DNA from: JAKFWF01 sp963732635
Lineage (GTDB): Bacteria; Pseudomonadota; Alphaproteobacteria; Rhizobiales; Hyphomicrobiaceae
DNA length: 64,000 nt
Direction of reading: 5' to 3'
Assembly (NCBI GenBank): GCA_963732635.1
Contig: CAVTAL010000005.1
Location: forward strand, 124,001 to 188,000
Below the pieces are notes generated by a model that saw only the letters and a list, made by a program, of their open reading frames with translations, did not search any database and was not told where the DNA came from. A program made the position numbers and the translations under genes. Of the stretch, positions 25,847 to 34,852 are shown piece by piece. Position 1 is the first letter of the stretch. Every line of letters starts with the position of its first letter.

Positions 25847-25905
25847 CCCCTTTCGCCCGCCCCTTTGGAAAGGAGGGTCAGGGTGAACGGCAGGGGCGAG
25901 GGGAA
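25847..25905. repeat. Degenerate CCCTCACCCTGACC-type intergenic repeat
   Basis: The segment GGAGGGTCAGGGTGAACGGCAGGGGCGAGGGG with facing CCCCTTTCGCCCGCCCCTTT resembles the hairpin pair at 901-1092. It fills most of the 140-bp gap between ribD and nrdR. No promoter is obvious. Confidence 0.4.
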
Positions 25906-25942
25906 GTGCCACCTTGCGATGCCTTGATGTGCCGGCATGACA

Positions 25943-26464
25943 TCAGTGCCGCTTGGTCGCGGTTCCCGGACCGTTAGCCGGCATAGTTGGATGAACCGGC
26001 TCGCCTTCGACCGTATCGCGCGCAATTTCGCTCAGCACTTCCTGGAAGTCCGCGGCCTCGCGGAAATCGCGATAAACCGAGGCGAACCGGACGTAAGCCA
26101 CCGGATCGAGCCCCTTAAGGCCCTCGATAACGAGTTCGCCAATTGCCGACGACGGTACCTCGGACTCGCCAGAACTTTCCAGTTGCCGGACGATGCCGGA
26201 CACCATCCGTTCGATGCGCTCGGGCTCGACCGGCCGCTTGCGAAGCGCGATTTCGACCGACGACAGCAGCTTGTCGCGATCAAACGGCACCTTGCGGCCC
26301 GATCGCTTTACCACCGTCAATTCACGCAACTGCACCCGCTCGAAAGTCGTGAAGCGTCCGCCACAGTCGGGACAGACACGACGCCGCCTGATGGCGACAT
26401 TTTCCTCCGCCGGCCGGCTGTCTTTGACTTGCGTGTCGAGAGAGGCGCAGTAGGGGCAGCGCAC
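25943..26464 (-). CDS. nrdR: Transcriptional repressor NrdR
   Basis: A 173-residue protein. The zinc ribbon MRCPYCASLDTQVKDSRPAE...RRRRVCPDCGGRFTTFE has the CxxC-x(24-25)-CxxC layout, followed by an ATP-cone domain starting VVKRSGRKVPFDRDKLLSSV and ending VAYVRFASVYRDF. NrdR binds NrdR boxes upstream of ribonucleotide reductase genes and represses them in response to (d)ATP. It lies 15 bp after glyA, a linkage conserved in Rhizobiales. The Pro/Gly-rich tail (PTMPANGPGTATKRH) is not conserved. Confidence 0.96.
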   Translation of the reverse strand: MRCPYCASLDTQVKDSRPAEENVAIRRRRVCPDCGGRFTTFERVQLRELTVVKRSGRKVPFDRDKLLSSVEIALRKRPVEPERIERMVSGIVRQLESSGESEVPSSAIGELVIEGLKGLDPVAYVRFASVYRDFREAADFQEVLSEIARDTVEGEPVHPTMPANGPGTATKRH

Positions 26465-26479
26465 GGGGCGGCCTTTCGC

Positions 26480-27775
26480 TCAGGTCTGGTTGTAGATCGG
26501 AAAGCGGCCGCAAAGAGCAATCGCCTCGTCCTTGATGCGGGCTTCGACGAGTGGCGCTACCCCGTCCGGCGTCTGGGCGGCGGCCGACAACACATCGCCA
26601 ATCATGCGGCCGATCTGCTTGAATTCGGCAACGCCGAATCCACGCGTGGTTCCGGCCGGCGAGCCCAATCGCACGCCTGACGTTACCCACGGCTTTTCCG
26701 GATCGAACGGAACACCATTCTTGTTGCAGGTGATATGGGCGCGGCCCAGCGCCCGCTCCGACTTGGCGCCGGTGAGCTTCTTCGGCCTGAGATCGACCAG
26801 CATCAGGTGGTTATCGGTGCCGCCAGTGACCATGTCGAAGCCGGCGGCCTTGACCGTATCCGACAGCACCGCCGCATTTTCCACGACCTGCCGCGCATAG
26901 ACCTTGAAGTCAGGCCGCAACGCCTCGCCGAACGCCACCGCCTTGGCGGCGATAATGTGCATCAGCGGGCCACCCTGAATGCCCGGGAACACCGCCGAAT
27001 TGATCTTCTTCGCCATCTCCTCGTCGTTGGTCAGGATCAGGCCGCCGCGCGGTCCACGCAGCGTCTTGTGGGTCGTGGTCGTGACGACATGTGCATGCGG
27101 GAAGGGCGAGGGATGGGCGCCGCCTGCGACCAGTCCGGCAAAGTGCGCCATGTCGACCATGAATACGGCGCCAACTTCATCGGCGATTTCACGGAACCTC
27201 TTGAAATCCCAAGTGCGGGCGTATGCCGAGCCGCCGGCAATGATCAGCTTCGGCTTCGACGCACGGGCGATCTTCGCCACTTCGTCCATATCGATACGCT
27301 GGTCATCCTTGCGCACCGTGTAAGGCACCACATTGAACCACTTGCCCGATTGGTTGACCGGCGAGCCGTGCGTCAAATGGCCACCGGCGGACAGATCGAG
27401 GCCCATGAAGGTGTCGCCGGGCTTCAGGCAAGCAAAGAACACCGCTTGATTGGCCTGCGCTCCGGTCGGCGGCTGAACGTTGGCGAAGGCACAGCCAAAC
27501 AGCTTGGTTGCCCGCTCGATCGCCACCGTTTCAGCGATATCGACGTACTGGCAGCCGCCATAGTAGCGCTTGCCGGGATAGCCTTCGGCATACTTGTTGG
27601 TCAGCACCGAGCCGGCAGCTTCGAGCACCGCCCGGCTGACGATGTTCTCGGATGCGATCAGTTCGATTTCGTTCTGCTGGCGCGATAGTTCCTTGGCGAC
27701 GGCGGCTGCGATCTCGGGATCGCGCTGGCTGAGGGTCTCGGCAAAAAACGGGGTTGCTCGGGCCGCCTGGGTCAT
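26480..27775 (-). CDS. glyA: Serine hydroxymethyltransferase
   Basis: A 431-residue PLP enzyme interconverting serine and glycine with tetrahydrofolate, the main one-carbon source. The start at 27775 (MTQAARATPFFAETLSQRDP) is preferred over a longer frame to 27877 whose extra residues look non-coding. Motifs are IELIASENIVSRAVLEAAGS, KYAEGYPGKRYYGGCQ, MVDMAHFAGLVAGG, and VTTTTHKTLRGPRGG with the PLP lysine. VTSGVRLGSPAGTTRGFG lies near the C-terminus. It is probably first gene of the nrdR-rib-nusB-thiL cluster. Confidence 0.97.
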   Translation of the reverse strand: MTQAARATPFFAETLSQRDPEIAAAVAKELSRQQNEIELIASENIVSRAVLEAAGSVLTNKYAEGYPGKRYYGGCQYVDIAETVAIERATKLFGCAFANVQPPTGAQANQAVFFACLKPGDTFMGLDLSAGGHLTHGSPVNQSGKWFNVVPYTVRKDDQRIDMDEVAKIARASKPKLIIAGGSAYARTWDFKRFREIADEVGAVFMVDMAHFAGLVAGGAHPSPFPHAHVVTTTTHKTLRGPRGGLILTNDEEMAKKINSAVFPGIQGGPLMHIIAAKAVAFGEALRPDFKVYARQVVENAAVLSDTVKAAGFDMVTGGTDNHLMLVDLRPKKLTGAKSERALGRAHITCNKNGVPFDPEKPWVTSGVRLGSPAGTTRGFGVAEFKQIGRMIGDVLSAAAQTPDGVAPLVEARIKDEAIALCGRFPIYNQT

Positions 27776-27988
27776 GGGTCTAGCCTCTCCGATGGATAGG
27801 GTTTGTCGATGCTGGGCTGCCCGCGACGGCCGATCTAGTCGAACAAGCGCGGAGCCCCGGATGTCATGCGCCGGCATCTACCACGCTGCTTCGCCGACGC
27901 AAAGCTCGCGGATCCGGCAACCCCCAACGCAAAATGGCGCGCATGCGGGGCACGCGCGCCATCCAACTATTCGTTAACGATCAGCAGA

Positions 27989-28522
27989 TCAGCCGCGACC
28001 GCCGCGACGGTTGGCTTCCTTGATGTCGGCCGCACGCTGGCGGGACTTGCTGGCGACCTTGGCCGAGCTGATCGGCCCCATGGTCTCTACGATCTTCTGC
28101 AGCGCATTGACGAAAACGCTGCGCTGGCTGACCGGAAGCGAGGCCAGCAGGGCGTCGTTGGTTGCAACCGCTCCGGGAGCGGCCGATTCAATCGCGTGAC
28201 GACCGGCGGCAGATAGTCGCACCGCATACATGCGTGCGTCCTGCTTGGTACGTTTGCGCACCAACAGGCCGCGCTCGACGAGACGGCGAACGATGTCGGC
28301 CAGGGTCGAGCGATCGATGCCGGTGGCGTCAACCAGAGCGGTCTGGCTCAGATCTTCCGACTTCGACACCGACATCAACACGGCAAACTGGCGGGGCGTG
28401 AGATCCGACTTGCCGATCTTTTTTGCGAACAGCTCGTCGGCGCACTGGCCGGCACGATGCAGCAGGTGGATGGCCGACAGTTCACTCATAGCCATATCCT
28501 TGCCGGTGGAGGCCTTGCTCAT
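27989..28522 (-). CDS. MarR-family transcriptional regulator
   Basis: A 177-residue winged-helix protein: SDLTPRQFAVLMSVSKSEDLSQTALVDATGIDRSTLADIVRRLVERGLLVRKRT. The recognition helix is TGIDRSTLADIVRRL, and the wing carries KRTKQDARMYAVRLSAAG. The C-terminal dimer helix ends in a basic tail ANRRGGRG. Targets are unknown. It is divergent from the AraC-type gene at 28718, with about 195 bp between them as a possible shared control region. The start could also be the ATG 11 codons further in (MSELSAIHLL). Confidence 0.88.
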   Translation of the reverse strand: MSKASTGKDMAMSELSAIHLLHRAGQCADELFAKKIGKSDLTPRQFAVLMSVSKSEDLSQTALVDATGIDRSTLADIVRRLVERGLLVRKRTKQDARMYAVRLSAAGRHAIESAAPGAVATNDALLASLPVSQRSVFVNALQKIVETMGPISSAKVASKSRQRAADIKEANRRGGRG

Positions 28523-28717
28523 TTAGGTATTCCTAATAGGTGGATTAACGGCGCGGTCACGGTTTCGTCATAACGATAGAAGACCGCCGCGCATGTTGGA
28601 GTTCTGGTTACAGAATGACGTTTGCGACAACTTGACCTCAGATGCAACCGGATTAACTTTAGAAGCGTTCAGCTAGCACATTAGATTTTCATCCCGATAA
28701 GGGACCCTTGGGCTGGA

Positions 28718-29784
28718 GTGAACCGTTTGCGCAACAATGAACCTACTGTCCAGGCAAGTGTGCTGTCGGCTTTGCCGGCAATTCTGAAGGACGGCGGCAT
28801 CGACGTGGCTGAGCTCTTTGCCGACGCCGGGCTGCCCATGCGAGCACTATCTGAACCCGAACTGGCTATTCCGTTCAGCGCGACGGCGCTGTTGTTCGAC
28901 CTCGCCTCCCGCCGCCTGGGCGACCCTACATTCGGACTGTCCTATGCCCGTGCATTTCCGCCTGGCGGCACGGGTCTCCTCGCCATGTGGTGCTTTCGGC
29001 ACCGACAGTGCGTGACAGCCTTAAGGCGCTGCAAACCTACCTGCACATCAATATCTCGCATGTCGATGTACAGTTCACCGACAGCGGCGGCATTGCCAAG
29101 TTCGAGTTTACCTGGCCCGCGTCACTCTCGGTGCCGCAGATGCAGGTCATCGGCTTCTACATGGCCTCCCTCATTCTGCGCCTGCGGGAGGCCACTGGTC
29201 CTGGGTGGCTGCCATTGTCGGTCGAGTTCCAGCATCGCGAACCCGAGGCACTCGACGCCTACCAGGCATTCTTCGGTTCGCGTCTGAGTTTCGAACGCAA
29301 GACCAATGCTATCGTGGTCGACGCCACCTCGCTCGCCAAGCGAATGCCGGTGATCTACGAGGGGCTGCATAAAAATCTTCTCGAACTGAGTGAACACAAG
29401 CTTAAGGAGTTGCGGGTAGCGACCACGGTCGCGGCCCAGCTGCAAGAGTTGCTGACGACACGGCTGACCAACGAGTTGCCGTTCGACCTCGAAGCCATGG
29501 CCAGCGAAATGGAATTGCCGACGCGCGCTCTGCAGTGGCGGCTAGAACAGGAAGTCACAAGCTATGAAAAGGTGCTGCTGAACACGCGGCTTCACGAAGC
29601 CGAGCGCTACCTGCGCGACAGCGCCCATCAGCTTACGCGGATCTCCGCCCTGTTGGGGTTTTCCGAGCTGTCCGCTTTCACGCGTTGGTCGCAGAAGCAT
29701 TTTCAGATGACGCCGAGCGCCATGCGCCAGCACCTGCGCGGCGGCGGTCGCGCGCCAAGCTCAACCGGCGATGATACGCCGTGA
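28718..29784 (+). CDS. AraC-family transcriptional regulator, with one apparent frameshift
   Basis: GTG start at 28718. The N-terminal arabinose-binding-like domain of the OruR/ArgR-type AraC group (SALPAILKDGGIDVAELFAD, FGLSYARAFPPGGTGLLA) continues after one missing base near 28987 (CTCGCCATGTGG). Adding a C gives LLAHVVLSAPTVRDSLKAL. The C-terminal double helix-turn-helix has LEAMASEMELPTRALQWRL and HQLTRISALLGFSELSAFTR, then WSQKHFQMTPSAMRQ. Repaired length is 355 residues. The effector and targets are unknown. The 3' end overlaps the convergent DUF599 gene by 24 bp. Confidence 0.82.
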
Positions 29785-30495
29785 GCGCGAGAAGAAATCT
29801 CGCCGGATCAGGATGATCAGCACCCATGTAGTCACGGCCGCGAATGCCAGCGGATGGAAAAACCAAGCCATCGCCGCGATCGCGTAATAAAAAGATCGCA
29901 AGCCGCTGTTGGCATGCTCCGCGGCGATGCCGATCAGGGTCGCGGTGCGGTCCGCGTGCGCATCGCACTGCTGCTCGTTACCGCCACTGGGGATCGGCGT
30001 CGCCGCAATCATGATGCCGGTATAGTGCGATAGCCGGAACGCCCAGGCGAACTTGAAGAACGCGAAAACGAAGATCCCCATCAGCAGCAGCGACTTGATT
30101 TCCCACATTTCAGGACTCGACTTGGCGACGTAGGGTAGCCGTTCGAGCAGCACCTGCACCTTCTCGCCCGAGCCCAGGATGGCGGCTAGACCGCCGATTG
30201 CGATCGCGCTCGTCGAAGCAAAGAACGCGTTGCCCTGACTGAGTCCTTGCAGCACGACGCCATCGAGCACGCGATTATCCCGCCGCGCCATGTTTCGCAT
30301 CCAGGCGGCGCGTTGATGCTGCACCGCACCAACAATGCTGTGGCGTTCAAGCGGCCCCCATTCGGCAACCGCACGGTAGCCGACGATGGAAACTAGAAAC
30401 CAACCGAACGCCACTGCGTCGGCATTGCTTGTGATCAAGTCCGTCAACGGCTGAGGGTCTCCTGCAACGACCTTTTTCCAAGGCCTACTCCACAT
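29761..30495 (-). CDS. DUF599-domain membrane protein
   Basis: A roughly 244-residue integral membrane protein starting MWSRPWKKVV at 30495. A TTG at 30447 giving LTDLITSNADAVAFGWFLVS, with GGAGA upstream, is a good alternative. Conserved DUF599 phrases are GYRAVAEWGPLERHSIVGAV, WMRNMARRDNRVLDGVVLQGL and GNAFFASTSAIAIGGLAAIL, then FKFAWAFRLSHYTGIMIAATP and HANSGLRSFYYAIAAMAWFFHP. Four transmembrane helices are likely. The family function is unknown. Confidence 0.85.
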   Translation of the reverse strand: MWSRPWKKVVAGDPQPLTDLITSNADAVAFGWFLVSIVGYRAVAEWGPLERHSIVGAVQHQRAAWMRNMARRDNRVLDGVVLQGLSQGNAFFASTSAIAIGGLAAILGSGEKVQVLLERLPYVAKSSPEMWEIKSLLLMGIFVFAFFKFAWAFRLSHYTGIMIAATPIPSGGNEQQCDAHADRTATLIGIAAEHANSGLRSFYYAIAAMAWFFHPLAFAAVTTWVLIILIRRDFFSRSRRIIAG

Positions 30496-30619
30496 TGCGC
30501 CACCGGGCCAAGGGGACGTAGGGCGGGCTCGGCGATGGGGATGCCCGAATGCAACAGATCGTGGACGCCGCGCCGCAATCGCTTGCACTGCGCGGGCTGT
30601 TAGGCTCCAAGAGAAGGCG

Positions 30620-31102
30620 ATGGAACGGTTCGGACAGTTGCGTGGGTTCACGGCGGCGCTCGCGCTCATGGCGTTCGCGGCGCTCGTTGTGTCGTTCAGC
30701 GTCGTGCCGTTCGGCAATGTCACGGCGCAGACATGCGCCAAGGCCGATTTCGAAGCCGTGGTCGGCACCGCGTCGAGCACCTTGCGGGAAATGACGGCGC
30801 GCAATACGCCGACATTCCAGGAGAAGCTGCGCGACCTGAAGGACAAGCGTCGGTGGACCTACGAGCAATTCGTGACCGAGGCCGCCCCCCTGGTCGCCGA
30901 TGAAAAAATCGCTGAATACGATGCCAAATCGGTCGAATTCCTGACCAAGATCAACGCCCTCGGCAGCGAAGGCGCCGGCGGGACCAAGGCCGATTGCGGC
31001 CTGCTCGAGAAGCTACGCTTGGACCTCGCGGCCCTGGTCGACACCCAGACCCAGAAATGGTCCTACATGTTCGGCAAGCTCGAAGCCGAAATGGTGAAAT
31101 AG
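30620..31102 (+). CDS. Exported protein of unknown function
   Basis: Not recognised. It has 160 residues. An N-terminal segment (FTAALALMAFAALVVSFSVVPFG) looks like a long signal peptide or anchor, with possible cleavage at VTAQ|TCAKADF. The mature part is helical and charged, with two cysteines (TCAKADF and TKADCGLLEK) that could form a disulfide in the periplasm. It is followed by the deacetylase gene on the same strand, 107 bp away. Confidence 0.6.
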   Translation: MERFGQLRGFTAALALMAFAALVVSFSVVPFGNVTAQTCAKADFEAVVGTASSTLREMTARNTPTFQEKLRDLKDKRRWTYEQFVTEAAPLVADEKIAEYDAKSVEFLTKINALGSEGAGGTKADCGLLEKLRLDLAALVDTQTQKWSYMFGKLEAEMVK

Positions 31103-31209
31103 ACGACCGCAGACTGATGCTGGCGCGCCATGCGACAGCGTGACCAGTCTCACCTCCACCCGAACATTGTCCGACCGCTCTTGCCTCGAACCTCCCGCAC
31201 GAGGATGGT

Positions 31210-32439
31210 GTGAGCCGTGTGGCGTTGATTCGACAGGTCTGGAGACATCGGATGCGCGCCCTCGCACCTGCATTGCTATCAATACTCTTCGGCGTTGCCG
31301 GCATGACCGCGACGGCGGCCGCTACCTGCGTTCCAGGGGCCGGCATCGGCTTGTCGCGGATCGTCGACATCGATACCCGCGGCGGGCCATTGTACGGCCA
31401 TCACACCGGCTATCAGCGCACGCAGAGCTTTCTCAAGCCGAAGGAAGTGGTGCTGACCTTCGACGACGGCCCGATGCCGTGGATTACCAAGTCGATCCTC
31501 GACACCCTCGACAACAATTGCACCAAGGCGACGTTCTTCTCGGTGGGGCGGATGGCGATCGCCTATCCGACCACCACCCGTGAGATCCTGGCACGGGGCC
31601 ACACGCTTGGAACGCACACATGGTCGCATCCGCTGAACCTCAAGCGACTAAAGCCGGAAAGCGCCGTCGATGAAATCGAGCGGGGTTTCGCTGCCGTATC
31701 CCTCGCCGCCGGTCAGCCGATCGCGCCGTTCTTCCGCTTTCCCGGCCTGAACGACAACGCCGCCCTGTTGACCCATCTGCAGTCGCGCGGGGTCGGCATC
31801 TTCACCGTCGATGCGATCTCGAACGACAGCTACATCGCCGACGAAGCCAAGCTCATCGCCCACACCATGGCCCAGGTCGAAGCACGCCAAGGCGGCATCA
31901 TCCTGTTCCACGACATCAAGGCCGCGACCGCCCGCGCACTGCCGGTGATCCTCGGCCAGCTAAAGTCAAAGGGCTATGCGGTCGTCCATATGCGGGCGTC
32001 GTCAGTGTTCGAACCGCAGGCGCAGTATACGCCGCAATTGTCGGCGCTGCTGGCCAAGGCACAGCCGGTCGGCAAGGGTAATCTGGTGCCATTCTATGGC
32101 GCCGCGCTGCGACCCGGCGCCGACGTCGGTACGGCAGCCGTCCTAACCGAAGTGCCGGTCGAGGCCATCGCACCGGAACCGAAGGTTTTCATGGCCCGCG
32201 CCAATGAAGCAGGTGGCGCCAAGCCGGGTCCGAGAAAACCGCTGGTGCGCACCGCATCGCTGACGAAGCCGGCGTACCCGAAGGTTGCGGCCAGTACGGC
32301 GGCGCCGCGCGCCTACCGACCAGCCGCACAACAGACCTTGCGCGCCGCCCCGCCCGGCAGCGGCTGGTTTGGCACTTCCTCCGGTGGTTGGGTGACCACC
32401 GTCGCACCGCCCAAACTACGCCGCAGCGCGGTGGATTGA
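31210..32439 (+). CDS. Polysaccharide deacetylase (NodB-homology) family protein, exported
   Basis: A 409-residue protein with GTG start at 31210; ATG at 31252 (MRALAPALLSILFG) would still leave a signal peptide. The catalytic domain has VVLTFDDGPMPWITKSIL, with the base/metal aspartates, and LGTHTWSHPLNLKRL, with the two metal histidines. FFRFPGLND and GIILFHDIKAATARALPVIL complete the CE4 family motifs. The C-terminal 130 residues are Ala/Pro/Arg-rich and probably disordered. CE4 enzymes remove acetyl groups from N-acetylglucosamine polymers such as peptidoglycan or exopolysaccharide; the substrate here is unknown. A hairpin terminator follows at 32533. Confidence 0.88.
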   Translation: MSRVALIRQVWRHRMRALAPALLSILFGVAGMTATAAATCVPGAGIGLSRIVDIDTRGGPLYGHHTGYQRTQSFLKPKEVVLTFDDGPMPWITKSILDTLDNNCTKATFFSVGRMAIAYPTTTREILARGHTLGTHTWSHPLNLKRLKPESAVDEIERGFAAVSLAAGQPIAPFFRFPGLNDNAALLTHLQSRGVGIFTVDAISNDSYIADEAKLIAHTMAQVEARQGGIILFHDIKAATARALPVILGQLKSKGYAVVHMRASSVFEPQAQYTPQLSALLAKAQPVGKGNLVPFYGAALRPGADVGTAAVLTEVPVEAIAPEPKVFMARANEAGGAKPGPRKPLVRTASLTKPAYPKVAASTAAPRAYRPAAQQTLRAAPPGSGWFGTSSGGWVTTVAPPKLRRSAVD

Positions 32440-32532
32440 ACAGTTGGGTGGCTTGGGGGCGAGTGCTTTCGCTAGGGACCGCATGTTCGCCGACGCGACG
32501 GGCGCCCGGCGAGAGATCTGAGCACTAGGCAA

Positions 32533-32561
32533 CAAAAAACCCCGTCAACACGGGGCTTTTT
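32533..32561 (-). terminator. Rho-independent terminator after tRNA-Leu, probably bidirectional
   Basis: The stem CCCCGT/ACGGGG with a 4-base loop is followed on the minus strand by TTTTTTG, directly after the tRNA 3' end. On the plus strand the same stem is followed by CTTTTTAAA, so it can also end the deacetylase transcript. Confidence 0.85.
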
Positions 32562-32564
32562 AAA

Positions 32565-32651
32565 TGGTGCGGTCGAGAAGACTCGAACTTCCACGCCGTT
32601 TCCAGCGCTACCACCTCAAGGTAGTGCGTCTACCAATTCCGCCACGACCGC
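32565..32651 (-). tRNA. tRNA-Leu (anticodon GAG), CCA encoded
   Basis: Read on the minus strand, an 87-base tRNA begins GCGGTCGTGGCGGAATTGG. The acceptor stem GCGGTCG pairs with CGACCGC and is followed by A and an encoded CCA. The anticodon stem CTACC/GGTAG holds the loop TTGAGGT, anticodon GAG. The long variable arm (CGCTGGAAACGGCG region) marks a class II tRNA, consistent with leucine. The T-arm contains GTTCGAGTC. It reads CUC/CUU codons. A terminator follows directly. Confidence 0.96.
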
Positions 32652-32779
32652 CGCCATAGATAAAGAAGCAAGGCAGGCCTTGCTCCTCAGAGGTGCGGTC
32701 GAGTAACAGACCACAACCGCGAACGCAAGACCGAAGCGCAAGGTCGGGCGTCGATCCCCGGTGGAAAGACATCACGGCC

Positions 32780-33487
32780 ATGCCGACAGCCGAACGACCG
32801 CGCCCGAATGCCGCCGATAGAGGCTCGCAAGTCGTCGAATGGGCGATCAGCGATGCACCCGTCAGTTACGAGGCGGCGCTCGCCATCATGGAGGCGCGGG
32901 TCGCAGCCATTGCCGAGGGCACCGCGCCGGAACTCGTCTGGTTGCTGGAACATCCCCCGCTCTATACCGCCGGCACCAGCGCCCGGCGTCAGGACCTGCT
33001 GCAGCCTGATCGCTTTCCCGTGCACGAGACCGGCCGGGGCGGCCAATATACCTACCATGGCCCGGGCCAGCGCATCGCCTATGTGATGCTCGACCTCAAG
33101 GACCGCGGCCGCGATGTGCGGGCTTTCGTCGCCATGCTGGAAGGCTGGATCATCGAGACGCTGGCCGCCTTCAACGTGCGCGGCGAAGTGAGGTCCGACC
33201 GCGTCGGGGTGTGGGTGCGACGCCCCAATCGCGGGCCCGATGCCGAAGATAAAATTGCCGCCATAGGCCTTCGTCTGCGCCGCTGGGTGAGCTTCCACGG
33301 CATCAGCCTCAACGTCGAACCCGACCTCGAGCATTTCAGCGGCATCGTACCTTGTGGAGTGAATCGTCACGGCGTGACGAGCCTGGCCGATCTCGGCCTC
33401 ACCGCCACCATGGACGACGCCGACCTGGCGCTGGCCGCGGCCTTCGAGCGGACAATCGCCCCCATCAGGCGAATTTCACCACCATGA
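32780..33487 (+). CDS. lipB: Octanoyltransferase (lipoyl(octanoyl) transferase)
   Basis: A 235-residue protein starting MPTAERPRPNAADRGSQVVE; a longer frame to 32693 is rejected for lack of conservation. It transfers octanoate from acyl carrier protein to lipoyl domains of 2-oxoacid dehydrogenases and GcvH. Motifs are LLEHPPLYTAGTSARRQD, RGGQYTYHGPGQRIAYVMLDL, EDKIAAIGLRLRRWVSFHG, with the catalytic lysine, and GIVPCGVNRHGVTSL, with the catalytic cysteine. Lipoic acid synthase is not nearby. Confidence 0.96.
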   Translation: MPTAERPRPNAADRGSQVVEWAISDAPVSYEAALAIMEARVAAIAEGTAPELVWLLEHPPLYTAGTSARRQDLLQPDRFPVHETGRGGQYTYHGPGQRIAYVMLDLKDRGRDVRAFVAMLEGWIIETLAAFNVRGEVRSDRVGVWVRRPNRGPDAEDKIAAIGLRLRRWVSFHGISLNVEPDLEHFSGIVPCGVNRHGVTSLADLGLTATMDDADLALAAAFERTIAPIRRISPP

Positions 33488-33586
33488 GTGCATACGAAAG
33501 CTACTCTAAACAGCGCTCACGAACCGTTAGGCAATTGTGGTTAAGATGCCAGCAGTGAAGCTGAACAGGCCGACCGAACGTCTAAC

Positions 33587-34198
33587 ATGGACATCAACTT
33601 CGAACGTGCCGCGGGGGTGGAGACCATCGACTTGTCTCGACGCCCGAACACCGTTTCGATCGTTGTTGCCTTGATGGGTCTGCTACTCGTCATCCAGATT
33701 GCAATCGTTTTCGCGACCCGAAATGTCGCCTTGCCGTTGATCGGATTGCTGACCGTGGCTGGCGGTTCCGCCGCCTGGCTCGGCCTCATCGCACTCGAAT
33801 CGATGATGCCGACCAAGGTCAAGATGAACAAGGACGGCATTACTGTTTCGCGGCTGCTTGGCGAATCCACCTTCCAGTGGCTCGATGTGGCATCGGCCAA
33901 GCTCGTACCCTCGGGCGGCATGCTATCGGACGACCCGAAGGCGGAAGCATCCGGCCGCCTCGCCGTCGGGCTGTTCCTGAAATCGCGCAAGACACCTCGG
34001 TTGCACGAGCTGGACGCCGACTTCGTGATCTATGGCGCCTCCGAGGACTACATCAGCAATCTGCTGAAGCTGGTCGACCGGATCACCGAGTTCAAGGTCA
34101 CAATCGGCGCCGGCCTGCCCGATCGCACCAATCGCATCCGCAAGGCCGCCCCCATCACGGCGCCGACTGCATTTCGCCGGCCGCGCGCGTCGACCTGA
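33587..34198 (+). CDS. Membrane protein of unknown function
   Basis: Not recognised. It has 203 residues. After a polar N-terminus, two hydrophobic helices (VSIVVALMGLLLVIQIAIVF and LPLIGLLTVAGGSAAWLGLIAL) are followed by a soluble domain. The soluble part has KVKMNKDGITVSRLLGESTF, QWLDVASAKL and LHELDADFVIYGASEDYISN, which suggests a bPH2-like (bacterial pleckstrin homology) fold. That fold is inference from pattern only. A short basic tail ends it. It stands alone on the plus strand before the CDGSH gene. Confidence 0.65.
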   Translation: MDINFERAAGVETIDLSRRPNTVSIVVALMGLLLVIQIAIVFATRNVALPLIGLLTVAGGSAAWLGLIALESMMPTKVKMNKDGITVSRLLGESTFQWLDVASAKLVPSGGMLSDDPKAEASGRLAVGLFLKSRKTPRLHELDADFVIYGASEDYISNLLKLVDRITEFKVTIGAGLPDRTNRIRKAAPITAPTAFRRPRAST

Positions 34199-34329
34199 GC
34201 TTCCGCCGGTCACTCAACATCCCAATCCCTTCAACCTTCTGGACAATGCGCGCGCCCTCGCCTAGACGCGAGCCCGCAATGGCGTGCATCCGACTGCGCG
34301 CGGATAAACTCGTTACGGGAGTAGCGCGG

Positions 34330-34572
34330 ATGGCCGATGAACCGGTGGTCGCCCAGAAGGGCCCTTACCAAGTCGACGTGAAGCAGGGACAAGCCTACTT
34401 CTGGTGCACGTGCGGAAAATCGGCGAAGCAGCCGTTCTGCGATGGCTCCCACAAGGGCAGTTCGTTCGCGCCGCTGCGGTTCGTCGCCGAAGAGACCGCC
34501 ACTGTAAACCTGTGCGGCTGCAAATCGAGCGACGACAAGCCGTTCTGCGATGGCGCCCACAATATGCTCTGA
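34330..34572 (+). CDS. Double CDGSH iron-sulfur protein
   Basis: An 80-residue protein starting MADEPVVAQKGPYQVDVKQG with GGGAG upstream. It contains two CDGSH cluster sites: WCTCGKSAKQPFCDGSH (around residues 26-42) and LCGCKSSDDKPFCDGAH (around 62-78). Each has C-x-C, a third cysteine and the histidine, the 3Cys-1His ligand set for a labile 2Fe-2S cluster. Bacterial two-site CDGSH proteins are thought to work in iron, redox or sulfur handling, but no reaction is established. It lies 24 bp before a tusA-like gene, so cotranscription is likely. Confidence 0.9.
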   Translation: MADEPVVAQKGPYQVDVKQGQAYFWCTCGKSAKQPFCDGSHKGSSFAPLRFVAEETATVNLCGCKSSDDKPFCDGAHNML

Positions 34573-34596
34573 CGCATCCAACAGGAGACGACCGAA

Positions 34597-34827
34597 GTGG
34601 CGGAAAACAAACTACTCGATGCCCGGAACCTCAACTGTCCGCTACCAATCCTGAAGGCGAAAAAAGCGATCGCGGACGTGCCCTCCGGTGGTACGCTCGA
34701 AGTACTGGCAACCGACCCCGGCTCGGTGCCCGACTTCGCGGCCTTCTGCGAGGCCGGCGGCCATACCCTGGTCGAACAGACCGAGCAGGCCGGCGTCTAC
34801 CGCTTCCTGATCCGCCGCGCCGCCTGA
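34597..34827 (+). CDS. tusA: TusA-family sulfurtransferase
   Basis: A 76-residue protein with GTG start at 34597 preceded by AGGAGA. The N-terminal DARNLNCPLPILKAKKAIAD contains the invariant C-P-x-P motif whose cysteine carries a persulfide. GGTLEVLATDPGSVPDFAAFCE and the C-terminal YRFLIRR strand complete the alpha/beta fold. TusA proteins relay sulfur for tRNA thiolation, molybdenum cofactor assembly, or, in sulfur oxidisers, cytoplasmic sulfur oxidation. The paired CDGSH gene and the soxYZ genes 10 kb away make a sulfur role plausible, but which one is not shown. Confidence 0.9.
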   Translation: MAENKLLDARNLNCPLPILKAKKAIADVPSGGTLEVLATDPGSVPDFAAFCEAGGHTLVEQTEQAGVYRFLIRRAA

Positions 34828-34852
34828 CAGCATCAACCTGAGGTTCGAAATC

